The notes under the pieces: model-generated
Databases searched by the model: none
Told to the model about the DNA's origin: nothing
The model's input: the letters and a program-made list of their open reading frames with translations, nothing else
Source: Tindallia sp. MSAO_Bac2
Lineage (GTDB): Bacteria; Bacillota; Clostridia; Peptostreptococcales; Tindalliaceae
Direction: 5' to 3'
Assembly (NCBI GenBank): GCA_003838145.1
Contig: QYZZ01000122.1
Location: 34,319 to 98,318 of the forward strand
Length of the DNA: 64,000 bases
Program-made: the position numbers and the translations under genes
In this document: positions 48,927-58,200 of the stretch, in pieces
How the letters are laid out: each line of letters opens with the position of its first letter
How positions within the stretch are numbered: position 1 is the first letter of the stretch

Positions 48927-49287
48927 TCCTTATCTGCATTATTTCGTCAAGTTCTATTGTTCCATAAGCATTATAAATCTTAATTATCATACTTAATCCG
49001 TATACTGTGATGCTGACAGCCACCACAATACCTGTCAGAATTAATGCAGAAGGAAGCGGGTTGACATACTGAACTGCCTCATTTCCTGACGTTTGGAGGA
49101 TAGGGGCTCTACCTCCCTGTACAAACCCAATGGAAACAAAAAACAAAAAGACGCTTGTTTCCATGATGTTAATCCCGATAATTTTCTTGATCAGATTTGG
49201 ATGGGTTAAAACCGTATATAATCCGATAACAAAAAGACAGGATGATCCTATGTAATTAATGTTTTGAAGGAAAAATTGAATCTGCAC
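48907..49287 (-). CDS. mrpC: Na+/H+ antiporter subunit C (MrpC/NuoK-like)
   Basis: 126 aa; GLYTVLTHPNLIKKIIGINIMETSVFLFFV...LPSALILTGIVVAVSITVYGLSMIIKIY. Confidence 0.95.
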   Translation of the reverse strand: MQIQFFLQNINYIGSSCLFVIGLYTVLTHPNLIKKIIGINIMETSVFLFFVSIGFVQGGRAPILQTSGNEAVQYVNPLPSALILTGIVVAVSITVYGLSMIIKIYNAYGTIELDEIMQIRSEEAND

Positions 49288-49288
49288 A

Positions 49289-49717
49289 TTAATGCTCCTC
49301 TTCTTCTATCATGGTGTGAAACAGTGTAATCATTGTGCTCGCAACTTTGATACCGATAGCTAAGGTTACCATCGGAATAAAACCACCACTGATAATATCA
49401 CCAGCCTGACCCATGTAGAAGCCCGCAGGCTTGTTAGTCAGAAACACATGCCCGGCAAAAATACCAAATAAACCCAGGATAATATACCAGATAACAGCAC
49501 CACTCTCAAGCCATTTTGCGATGGAATGAGGCAACTTCAGATGTCCTTTTTCAGATCCAAAAGCCAGGGTGTATAAAATGATACTGGCTCCAAGAATCGC
49601 TCCTCCGGGAAACCCACCTCCCGGCGATAAATGTCCATGAAATACAACAAAAATTCCGTAGAGCTGAATAAAGGGAATAATCATGCGGCTTATGTTTCGA
49701 ACAATCAAATCATCCAT
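49289..49717 (-). CDS. mrpB: Na+/H+ antiporter MnhB/MrpB-type subunit
   Basis: MDDLIVRNISRMIIPFIQLYGIFVVFHGHLSPGGGFPGGAILGASIILYTLAFG; start moved from 49756 to the ATG at 49717. Confidence 0.93.
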   Translation of the reverse strand: MDDLIVRNISRMIIPFIQLYGIFVVFHGHLSPGGGFPGGAILGASIILYTLAFGSEKGHLKLPHSIAKWLESGAVIWYIILGLFGIFAGHVFLTNKPAGFYMGQAGDIISGGFIPMVTLAIGIKVASTMITLFHTMIEEEEH

Positions 49718-50015
49718 GGTGAGATTCCTCCTCTCCCGGCTTTGGATCTTTACCAACCAGCACCGTTAAAACTGCGGCAATGGATGTAAACAATACGGTT
49801 GCTTCACCCAAGGTATCCAGTGCCCGGTAATCCATAATAATAACCGCCACCGCATTTGGCGAATGGGTGTCTTCAAGTGCTTCTTCCAGGTAGTATTCTG
49901 CCACTTCATTATAAGAGGGGTTGTCAACATTCCCCATCGGCGGCATCTGCATATAACTGGAAATCATTATAAACAGCAAGCCGCCAAGAGCAGTAAACAT
50001 AATTAATTTTTTCAT
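49710..50015 (-). CDS. MbhE-like subunit (equivalent to a C-terminal segment of MrpA)
   Basis: 101 aa; SPNAVAVIIMDYRALDTLGEATVLFTSIAAVLTVLVGK. Confidence 0.88.
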   Translation of the reverse strand: MKKLIMFTALGGLLFIMISSYMQMPPMGNVDNPSYNEVAEYYLEEALEDTHSPNAVAVIIMDYRALDTLGEATVLFTSIAAVLTVLVGKDPKPGEEESHHG

Positions 50016-50251
50016 TTTTCCATCCTCCTGGTTCTGCTGATTACGGCTATAAACATAATAGTGGTAACACCAGCACCAATAGCAGCCTCTGTCATTGCCA
50101 CATCCGGCGATCTAAGCAACAGCCACAGCACTGCCATAATTAAACTGTACGATGCAAATATAATAACAGCACTTAACAGATCTCTGGTTTTTTCCACAGC
50201 AATAGCGCAGGCAATAAGGAATACAATAAGGATAACATTTAAAAGTTGCAT
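50012..50251 (-). CDS. MbhD/DUF4040-like subunit (equivalent to a C-terminal segment of MrpA)
   Basis: 79 aa; KTRDLLSAVIIFASYSLIMAVLWLLLRSPDVAMTEAAIGAGVTTIMFI. Confidence 0.9.
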   Translation of the reverse strand: MQLLNVILIVFLIACAIAVEKTRDLLSAVIIFASYSLIMAVLWLLLRSPDVAMTEAAIGAGVTTIMFIAVISRTRRMEK

Positions 50252-50258
50252 TACCAGA

Positions 50259-50576
50259 TCACCCTTTCTTAATAATTTTATGGGTTTTAGGAATTTCCGG
50301 ATCAGTATTATAAGCAGCCTTTGAAATAATATGGGCTGCCGTTGGGTTGGTAATCCAGATAAATGTAAGAATAATGAAAAGTTTTACCGTTATGATCTGT
50401 ATTCCTGTATGTATCATCAGCGCAACCAGTATAAGTCCGGCTCCAAGGGTGTCGCACTTGGTAGTAGCATGCATTCTTGAGAAGGCTTCAGGCATCCTTA
50501 TAAGACCCACGGTACCTACCATAAAAAAGAAGCTTCCTCCGAGCAAAAAAATAATTATCAGTCCGTTTTGAATCAT
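50259..50576 (-). CDS. mrpG: Na+/H+ antiporter subunit G (MrpG)
   Basis: 105 aa; GSFFFMVGTVGLIRMPEAFSRMHATTKCDTLGAGLILVALMI. Confidence 0.95.
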   Translation of the reverse strand: MIQNGLIIIFLLGGSFFFMVGTVGLIRMPEAFSRMHATTKCDTLGAGLILVALMIHTGIQIITVKLFIILTFIWITNPTAAHIISKAAYNTDPEIPKTHKIIKKG

Positions 50577-50588
50577 ATCATATTCTCC

Positions 50589-50882
50589 TTACCCGAGTTT
50601 TCCTCTTTCGATATATTTTGAAACACAAATCGTCGCTATAAAACCCATCATAGCATAAATAAGTGCCACATCCACAAATGATTCCTGTCCAATTATAATT
50701 GACATCAGAACAATAAGCATGGCTACCTTTGTGGTAATTACATTGATGGCAACCACCCGGTCAACAGCAGAGGGGCCAACGTAAGCTCTGTATAAACAAA
50801 AAAAGGTCATAATTGCCAGAAAGACCGATGTTGCAATAAAAGCAATATTTATCATTCTGAACCCTCCTGTTGTTTCATCCAT
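50589..50882 (-). CDS. mrpF: Na+/H+ antiporter subunit F (MrpF)
   Basis: 97 aa; CLYRAYVGPSAVDRVVAINVITTKVAMLIVLMSIIIGQESFVDVALIYAMMGFIATICVSKYIERGK. Confidence 0.95.
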   Translation of the reverse strand: MDETTGGFRMINIAFIATSVFLAIMTFFCLYRAYVGPSAVDRVVAINVITTKVAMLIVLMSIIIGQESFVDVALIYAMMGFIATICVSKYIERGKLG

Positions 50883-51364
50883 TTCTCAATAAAGCTATCT
50901 TCCATCGCGTCGGCAGCATCTGTAGTCAATGCATGGATAATAAAGCCATCATCAACAATGTCCACCGTCAGAGTTCCCGGAGTTAATGTTACTGAGTTTC
51001 CAAAAATTACTTTATTCATGTCGTTTTTCAACATCATGGGAACTTTTACGAAGTGAGGCTGTATAGGAAGCTTAGGATCCAAAACAATTCTTGCGACATC
51101 TATGTTTGCTTTGAAAATTTCCACAATCAACACACCGATGAATCGCATCATATTACCGAAGTGTTTCATCCTGTATAAAGGCATTTCTGTTGCAGAAAAT
51201 AGAATATCCTTAGAATAAACCACAATCAAAGCGCTTATTAGTAATCCCAGGAGGATTGTCTGCAATCCAAAACCCGGCGAAAGAACCATCCAGAACAGAA
51301 ACAGCAGAACTGCAGGAATAATATATTTTTTACCATGCTCACTTTTATTGTTAGACATTTCCAC
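50852..51364 (-). CDS. mrpE: Na+/H+ antiporter subunit E (MrpE)
   Basis: 170 aa; LDPKLPIQPHFVKVPMMLKNDMNKVIFGNSVTLTPGTLTVDI. Confidence 0.95.
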   Translation of the reverse strand: MEMSNNKSEHGKKYIIPAVLLFLFWMVLSPGFGLQTILLGLLISALIVVYSKDILFSATEMPLYRMKHFGNMMRFIGVLIVEIFKANIDVARIVLDPKLPIQPHFVKVPMMLKNDMNKVIFGNSVTLTPGTLTVDIVDDGFIIHALTTDAADAMEDSFIEKWMKQQEGSE

Positions 51365-51514
51365 ACCTCTTCATTCAAACTTGTTTCATTTTTGTCACAC
51401 GTTTCAGTATAACATAGTCTTTCATTGTTTAAAATCAGTTTTTTAGTGACAAATATCCTTTCTTGCGCAATTATAATTAAACTTCTATTTTTTCCATTAA
51501 TGCAAAATAAAAAA

Positions 51515-51541
51515 ACTGGCACAGATACAGTACGCCAGTTC
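51515..51541 (-). terminator. Terminator downstream of the small membrane protein operon, upstream of mrpE
   Basis: AACTGGC...GCCAGTT stem with TTTTTTATTTTG on the minus strand. Confidence 0.8.
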
Positions 51542-51583
51542 TTTTCAATATTTTTTAGCAATTGTTTAGTCCATTAACTCTAA

Positions 51584-51991
51584 TCAATACCGAGGTTCTG
51601 CGGCTTTAATTTTATTGCCTAAAAGCTTTTTAATTCCAATCCAGGTAAAGCATGCAAGCGCAGCAATGGTTCCCAGTCTGCCACCAACACCAGCAAATGT
51701 GTTAGTAGAAGCAATGTAGAGTAGAGCAGTGATAAAACCAGCCGCTGCCATTTCTTTAAGGTTTGCAACATTTTTCTGCGCTACCATTCCTGTATATGTG
51801 GCTGTTGTTGCCACTACAGCGAGCCCGCTAATCGCAATCATATTTTCCGCTTCAAGATAACGGAATAAAAGGCCTGATACCAATACAACAATAGCAGATC
51901 CAAAGACAGCACCTTTTCCCATAATCACACTGATGTAATAGGTAGCCATTCCAGCAATGATAGATACAATAATAATCAATATATTTTCCAT
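51584..51991 (-). CDS. Uncharacterised membrane protein, paralogue of the 52008..52370 product
   Basis: 135 aa, several TMs; GMVAQKNVANLKEMAAAGFITALLYIASTNTFAGVGGRLGTIAAL. Confidence 0.8.
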   Translation of the reverse strand: MENILIIIVSIIAGMATYYISVIMGKGAVFGSAIVVLVSGLLFRYLEAENMIAISGLAVVATTATYTGMVAQKNVANLKEMAAAGFITALLYIASTNTFAGVGGRLGTIAALACFTWIGIKKLLGNKIKAAEPRY

Positions 51992-52007
51992 CTATAATTC
52001 ACTCCCT

Positions 52008-52370
52008 TTAAACAAATAAGTTCGAAATAAATCTTGTAATCTGACCCGACAGTGCAGCCGTTGTTCCGCCTTTACCACCAATTCCGGCAAATATTTCTCC
52101 TGTGAAAGACAGCACCAGACCCACTACAAGTCCTCCAAGCAAAGAAACGCCAAAGCTTGGCAATACATTCAAACCTGACATACCAACAAAGGATGCAGCA
52201 TAGGCAGGTCCAGCTAAAGTAGCAGGTAATAATGCAGCCGCAATAACCCCTACGACACCATTTGCTATAATAGGACCATATCCCATTTCATGACTGATAA
52301 ACCAGGTAATGCTGGTAGCAACGATTGAGGCAATAATTATATGCACTTTTGTTTTGTTCATTTCCATCAC
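52008..52370 (-). CDS. Uncharacterised membrane protein, paralogue of the 51584..51991 product
   Basis: 120 aa, several TMs; GMSGLNVLPSFGVSLLGGLVVGLVLSFTGEIFAGIGGKGGTTAAL. Confidence 0.8.
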   Translation of the reverse strand: MMEMNKTKVHIIIASIVATSITWFISHEMGYGPIIANGVVGVIAAALLPATLAGPAYAASFVGMSGLNVLPSFGVSLLGGLVVGLVLSFTGEIFAGIGGKGGTTAALSGQITRFISNLFV

Positions 52371-52538
52371 CTATCCCTTCAAGTCTTCAAAATGTCCTTT
52401 AAATCCAATACCAGCCAGTACAGCGATAATTGCTGTTACTGCAATCCCAGGAATGTTTTCATACCGAACAACATTTTCAATAAGAAATCCGTAGCATGTA
52501 ATAATAAAAGCAGCAAATCCAATCATTTTTCGAGTCAT
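52371..52538 (-). CDS. Small membrane protein (55 aa), not in ORF track
   Basis: Manual minus-strand translation from ATG 52538: MTRKMIGFAAFIITCYGFLIENVVRYENIPGIAVTAIIAVLAGIGFKGHFEDLKG*. Strong RBS GGAGGAGG immediately upstream; stop abuts the start of the next gene. Confidence 0.78.
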   Translation of the reverse strand: MTRKMIGFAAFIITCYGFLIENVVRYENIPGIAVTAIIAVLAGIGFKGHFEDLKG

Positions 52539-52651
52539 CATACTCCTCCTCCATCAGAAAACTTTTGATATTATTGTATAACTTTGTTAAATAAATGTCC
52601 AGCAAACAATTGTTATTTTTATAACTTTTTCTGAAAAAAGAGCAATAAAAT

Positions 52652-52676
52652 AGCAGCACCAAGAGGTGGCGCTGCT
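52652..52676 (-). terminator. Rho-independent terminator downstream of the CBS-domain gene
   Basis: AGCAGCACC...GGCGCTGCT stem (one G-T pair) with TATTTTATTG on the minus strand. Confidence 0.75.
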
Positions 52677-52705
52677 ACACATTTCAATAAAATGAAAAAA
52701 CGAAG

Positions 52706-53197
52706 TTACCGGTCAACAGAATACGCTCTTATAATGTCTCTTCTTGTTACAATTCCGACAAGTTTTCCATTTTGTGTTACAGGAACTCTGTTAATGTTTT
52801 TTTTCGTCATAATCGTTGCTATTTCTTCAACTGTATCTTCCGCATCTACCAACACAACATCCTTGGTCATAATTTCCTTGACCCGGTAGCCTACCATTTT
52901 TCTTATCTGATCTTCCATTTTTTTGGTGTTATCAAAGAAAATATAACTGTCAAGAATAGTAAAGTATCTTGGTATTTCAAGTTTCTTGCTTCGATAAATC
53001 AGATCCCCTTCTGTTACAATGCCAATGACATGATTTTCATCATCCACTACGGGCAATCCGCTGATATTGTGATCCATCAAAAGTTGAATTACCTGGTCCA
53101 CCGTCTGATCTTCCGTCACCGTCATGACATCTGTTACCATAATATCTTTTGCCTTTAGTTCGTCCGGAATTACATTTGTTTGATTATCATTATTCAT
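52706..53197 (-). CDS. Tandem CBS domain protein
   Basis: 163 aa; two CBS repeats (AKDIMVTDVMTVTEDQTVDQVIQLLMDHNISGLPVVD; VKEIMTKDVVLVDAEDTVEEIATIMTKKNINRVPVTQNGKLVGIVTRRDIIRA). Confidence 0.96.
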   Translation of the reverse strand: MNNDNQTNVIPDELKAKDIMVTDVMTVTEDQTVDQVIQLLMDHNISGLPVVDDENHVIGIVTEGDLIYRSKKLEIPRYFTILDSYIFFDNTKKMEDQIRKMVGYRVKEIMTKDVVLVDAEDTVEEIATIMTKKNINRVPVTQNGKLVGIVTRRDIIRAYSVDR

Positions 53198-53232
53198 CAG
53201 AACCCCTCCTGTGCATGTCTGTGATGATTGTT

Positions 53233-53751
53233 CTAATCAAAGTCTTCATACAGTCTGCTGGCTTGAATCCCACTGTTCAACTGATATTTACCACTTACAT
53301 AGGGATCATAATCACCCTCGATGGTATGGTAGTATATTTGACAGATTTCCACATCCGGATATATTTTAATTGGATGAATGCAGAATATTTCCAGTGTCCA
53401 GTAGCCGCAAAATCCGACATCCCCAAAACCGGCCGTTACATGAATAAATAACCCCAGTCTTCCGATAGAAGACCTGCCTTCCAGCATTGGCACAAGCCCA
53501 AAGGTTTTGGTGTATTCCTGAATACGCCCCAGGTACAACCGATGGGGCTCCAAAACCAACCCTTCTTCCGGTATCTGTATACTCCGGGTCGGATTTGGTT
53601 TTTTCATATCAAGTATCTCTGAATCATATGTCAGCAACTCATTATGAAGCTTTAAGTTATAGCTGTTTGGGTTCAGCTGTTTTTCATCGAATGGTTCAAT
53701 AAATATATCAGTTCCCAGTCGGCTTTTTATTTCACGTCCGGACAAAATCAT
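53233..53751 (-). CDS. dcd: dCTP deaminase
   Basis: 172 aa; LNPNSYNLKLHNEL, MLEGRSSIGRLGLFIHVTAGFGDVGFCGYWTLEIF. Confidence 0.95.
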   Translation of the reverse strand: MILSGREIKSRLGTDIFIEPFDEKQLNPNSYNLKLHNELLTYDSEILDMKKPNPTRSIQIPEEGLVLEPHRLYLGRIQEYTKTFGLVPMLEGRSSIGRLGLFIHVTAGFGDVGFCGYWTLEIFCIHPIKIYPDVEICQIYYHTIEGDYDPYVSGKYQLNSGIQASRLYEDFD

Positions 53752-53770
53752 TTCTTCCCCACCTTAAAAA

Positions 53771-53788
53771 GGAGTCCTGGCAGACTCC
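53771..53788 (-). terminator. Terminator downstream of the 53800..54069 gene
   Basis: GGAGTC-CTGGCA-GACTCC with TTTTTAAGG on the minus strand. Confidence 0.6.
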
Positions 53789-53799
53789 GGAATTAATAA

Positions 53800-54069
53800 T
53801 TATTTTTTATGAGGCGTCTTTTGACTGCTGCAAAAATCCATGTAGGAACAAAGCGCTTTATAAAAATCATCTGTTTTCTCTGGAGATCCAATTAGCTCAA
53901 ATAGGCTATCTTTAAATTCCTGATTTTCAATATCGGTAATGGCCATTCTATCAAGACTTATATCCATAGTCGTTTCTACCCAGCTGGCTCTGGATATCAC
54001 TTCGCGAATTTCGTGCTCTGTTTCCATTCCAAGATTTTTTAAATATAATTCGAATCCTGCATGATTCAT
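53800..54069 (-). CDS. Hypothetical protein
   Basis: 89 aa; intact ORF with AGGAGG-like RBS; no recognised family. Confidence 0.6.
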   Translation of the reverse strand: MNHAGFELYLKNLGMETEHEIREVISRASWVETTMDISLDRMAITDIENQEFKDSLFELIGSPEKTDDFYKALCSYMDFCSSQKTPHKK

Positions 54070-54159
54070 AAGCCAGACCTCCTCCTGGTTTAAGATGCAA
54101 ATCCCCTTATTAGTATAAAAATACCCCTTTATTCAGAGAATAACCAGAAATATAATGAA

Positions 54160-55197
54160 TCATTCAGAGTGCAGCAGTTTTTCTACATCATTTACCAGAG
54201 CTTTCACATGACTTTCCTCCGTCAGAAACGAGGTCATCAGTCGCACTTCATTTTCGGACTCATTCCAAACCAAAAACTGGTACTTCTGCTGAAGCGGCGG
54301 AATGATCCTTCTGGGCAGAGTGGCAAAAACAACATTTGCCTGAACCGGTTTTGTGATTTTTATATCCTTAAGGATAAGTAATTTTTCATGTAAATATTGT
54401 GCCATTCGATTTGCGTGTTCAGCACTTTCCTTCCACAACACTCTCCTCATCAGCGTTTCGAACTGAACTGCAATAAACCTCATTTTCGAGTGAAGCTGCA
54501 TTCCCTGTTTTCTTAAATACTTAAAGTCTTCAGCAACAGCAGGATTAAAAAACAAAACTGCTTCACCAAACATCAACCCATTTTTAGTACCTCCAAAAGA
54601 TAGAAGATCGACTCCACAATCTCTTGTAAATTGCCGAAAGGGCATTCCCAGACTCACTGCAGCGTTGGCAAGTCTTGCTCCATCCATGTGAAGGATCATG
54701 TTTTTTTCGTGAGCAAACTGACAAAGTGCCTTAATTTCTGCAGCGGTATACACAGTGCCATACTCCGTTGGTTGAGTAATTGATATCACACCCGGCTGCG
54801 ATCGGTGTTCAACGCCAACCCCCTGCATATATGGTTCTATATCTTTGGCTGATATTTTTCCATCTGCAGAAGGAATCGCTTGCACTTTACATCCGCCGAT
54901 ACGTTCCATTGCACCGCACTCGTCCACATGGATATGAGCACTGTCAGAGCAGTATATCGTTTTAAAAGAGCTGGTTCCCTGAGTCAACCCAAGGACGTTT
55001 GCAGCTGTGCCATTGTATACAAAAAAGATTTCTGTCTCTTCTCCAAAATGCTTTCTAAAGGTCTTCACTGCTTTTTCCGTGTAAGCATCCTCACCATAGG
55101 AGTTGACATAGCCTTCATTAGCATTGTTCAGCGCTTTCATTACCTCCGCATGCACTCCTGCACAGTTATCACTGGCAAAACTAATTTCCTGATACAT
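54160..55197 (-). CDS. ltaE: Low-specificity L-threonine aldolase family protein
   Basis: 345 aa; SFASDNCAGVHAEVMKALNNANEGYVNSYGED, LHMDGARLANAAVSLGMP, DLLSFGGTKNGLM PLP motif. Confidence 0.94.
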   Translation of the reverse strand: MYQEISFASDNCAGVHAEVMKALNNANEGYVNSYGEDAYTEKAVKTFRKHFGEETEIFFVYNGTAANVLGLTQGTSSFKTIYCSDSAHIHVDECGAMERIGGCKVQAIPSADGKISAKDIEPYMQGVGVEHRSQPGVISITQPTEYGTVYTAAEIKALCQFAHEKNMILHMDGARLANAAVSLGMPFRQFTRDCGVDLLSFGGTKNGLMFGEAVLFFNPAVAEDFKYLRKQGMQLHSKMRFIAVQFETLMRRVLWKESAEHANRMAQYLHEKLLILKDIKITKPVQANVVFATLPRRIIPPLQQKYQFLVWNESENEVRLMTSFLTEESHVKALVNDVEKLLHSE

Positions 55198-55239
55198 GTT
55201 AATCGCTCCTCATTCAAATAGTATATACCGGACATTTTA

Positions 55240-58200
55240 TCATAAAGGTATCATTTTGTTTAAGAAAAACGAATAAATCCATTTTTCTTTTACCTGATGC
55301 TTTGTAAGCGTTTCTAACGCCTCCTGGTATAGATTCATCTGAATCCTGTATTTATCTTTCAACTGTTCCAGATTCTGATTAAGCACTACATCCGATTTGT
55401 AGTCAACCAGCACGATGGATTCCTCTTCATAAAAAAAGCAGTCTATCATTCCCTGTATCAGGGTTTTGCCATGTTCCCTCTCCTTTTCGTAAACGAAAGG
55501 CCACTCCCGTTGGCATTTTTCAGAATTTCTCATACGTATTCCCAAAGGACTCTCCAAAAATATTTCTATTTGAGCAGCCTCAATATTGCTGCATTCTTCC
55601 CTGGATATCATGCTTTTTTCTACCATAGAGTTTAATTGCGGCATTACTGCTTTGTCTTTTTCATAGCGTCTGAAATCAATTTGCTGAATAACATAGTGCA
55701 ATAATGTCCCCTTTTCCGCTCCGCTTATCTGTTTGTCATTACTAAGAAATAACGGTTTTTTTATCAATGAAGGGTATTGGGATTGAAGAGACGATTGATG
55801 CTCTCCTCTTATTTCCGATACCAGATCACTAACAGAGTATTTTGTCTGTGTGTTTGTTTCTTCAATGTATGGGTATTCCCATTCAAGCCTCCTCTTTACA
55901 TATGAAAAGTCTTTTTGCGGAAGGCTCTCAGGATACAATCGCAACGCCTCTTTAAGCGTCTTCTGTTCATTATCTTGATCTTCCTGTATTTCTGCCAGGT
56001 CTGTTTTATGCCATATCTTTAGTAACCATTGAATATTTTCAAATCCTTTTTCTTCCCCGGCGAGTTCATTTTCAGAGGCTAAGACAGGTCCGATCCAATC
56101 AAGATAGCTCTGGCCCCGTAAGAGTTGATGGGGATGCAAGGCATTTTCCCACTTATCCCACTTACTAAACGGGTCCTTAACGCTCCCGATAATCATCAGT
56201 TTTTCTTTTGCGCGGGTCATTGCCACATACAAAATACGCATTTCTTCCGATAAACTTTCCTGTCTTATTTTTTCTTTAATAATATTCCTGGCAATCGTGC
56301 TCCTGTAAACTCTTTTATCAGGTTCGGCGCAGATCGGCCCCAAACCCAGGTCTTTATGCACAAGTAATTTTTCATGGGTGTCGCGCAAATTGAACCCTCT
56401 CCCTGCACCAGCTAAAATAACCACCGGAAATTCCAGTCCCTTGCTTTTATGGATGCTCATAATTCTAACAACGTTATTGTTGGGACCTATCAGTTTAGCA
56501 ACACCAAAATCATTACCTTTCCGTCCTTTAAGTTTCTCAACGTATTGAAGAAAACCGTACAGACTTCCTTCCTGATGAACTTCGAACTCTTCTGCTCTTT
56601 TCGCCAGTATTCTTAAGTTTGCCTGCCGCTGCTCACCACCTGGCATGGAAGCAACAAAAGCATAGTATCCGGACTCATTCATGATTTGCCATATCCATTC
56701 CGATAAGCCAATATCCAGATTTTCACGCCAATGTGCTATTTTTTCAACAAAATGGACTGTTTTGGGGCACAAATGAGTTTGGTATGCATATTCAACACTT
56801 TTATAAAATGGTGCATTTTTATCAAGGAGACGCAAAGCCGAAAGCTCTTCCACTTCAAAACCCCCTATCGGAGATCTCAGAACACTTAATAGTGGTATGT
56901 CCTGCCTTGAATTATCGACAATTTTTAAAAGATTTATAAACACCTGAACTTCAATGGTTTCAAAAAAACCGGTTCCAGTGTCAGTAAATACAGGAATCCC
57001 TTCCGCAGACAGAACATCCTCGTAAATTTGCTGATAAGGCCGTGTAGATCGCATCAATATAACAATATCCCTATATTGCACCTGTTTTTTTCGGCTAAGT
57101 GTTTCGTCATAAATAAACCCATTAATTGATTCCTTAATTCTTTTCGCCGTGACTTTAGCTTCCAGTTCCTGATCAGTCCAGTCATCAAAAACATCCTGGT
57201 CATTTTCATCCTGATTTTTTGTTTTATCCATAATATGTATTTCTATTGGGTTTTCTGCTTCCTCTTCAGGATAAACCCCTCCACTTAAAAGCATTGAATC
57301 GTCAGTATATTCCATTTCTCCCAGATGCGTACTCATTATTTTTTTAAAAATTGTGTTTACGCCAGTCAACACTTCTTTTCGGCTTCTGAAGTTTCGATTT
57401 AAGTCTATTCTTCTGTTAAGAGCTAATTTATCCTTGGAGAAAGAGTGTTGCTTTTTTATAAATAAAGCAGGTTCAGCCAGTCGAAAGCGATAAATACTTT
57501 GTTTAACGTCTCCTACCATAAACACATTAAATTCCCGCCTGATGCGGTCTGTTAATGCTTCCTGAACCCGGTTACTGTCCTGATACTCATCAATAAAAAT
57601 ATATTGAAACCGTTCACTGTAGTATTGAGAGGCTTCCGGGTAGCTCAATATATCCAGCGCCATATGTTCCAGATCATTAAAATCTACTATGTTTTTCTCT
57701 CTCTTAATGTCCGAAAAACGCCAATGAAACTCTTCCAAAAGTTCACGGAATACTTCCATGGGTTCTTTCATTTTTTGCAGGTCTTCGGCCCACTGATCTG
57801 CACCGCCTTCAAACCATTCTCTTTTAAGTACCGTTATTTCTTTTTTTACTGAAGTGCGTAACTCCTGAGCCAATTCCTTTAATTCTTTATCAACATTTTT
57901 TGCCGCAGGCAAGCGTTTAAATTCAAAGGTTTGAATAACATCAAAAATGTTTATGTCTTGATTGCTGCACATATCTGCCATTTCCTTTAATCTGCTGATT
58001 TCCTCTTCAATCAGCGGCTCATAAACATAAGGACCATCCGGCTCCAGGCTTATGGATTGTGCTCTTTCCATCTGATACACCATGCCGGTTAAACGTATAT
58101 AAAGGATGTGATACAGTTCTTTAATCCATTTTGATTTCATCAGTGATGAATGGTCAGCCTCAAACTGTTCTACCTGTTCCTGCAGCCATTGAATCGGGTG

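Noticed and set aside
52477-52662. 61-aa minus-strand ORF (MVLLFYCSFF...)
   Set aside because: Out of frame with, and overlapping, the better-supported 55-aa membrane peptide that has a strong RBS.
53233-53751. dCTP deaminase as an antiphage defence gene
   Set aside because: Typical housekeeping Dcd length and motifs, next to a CBS protein and with no other defence genes nearby.
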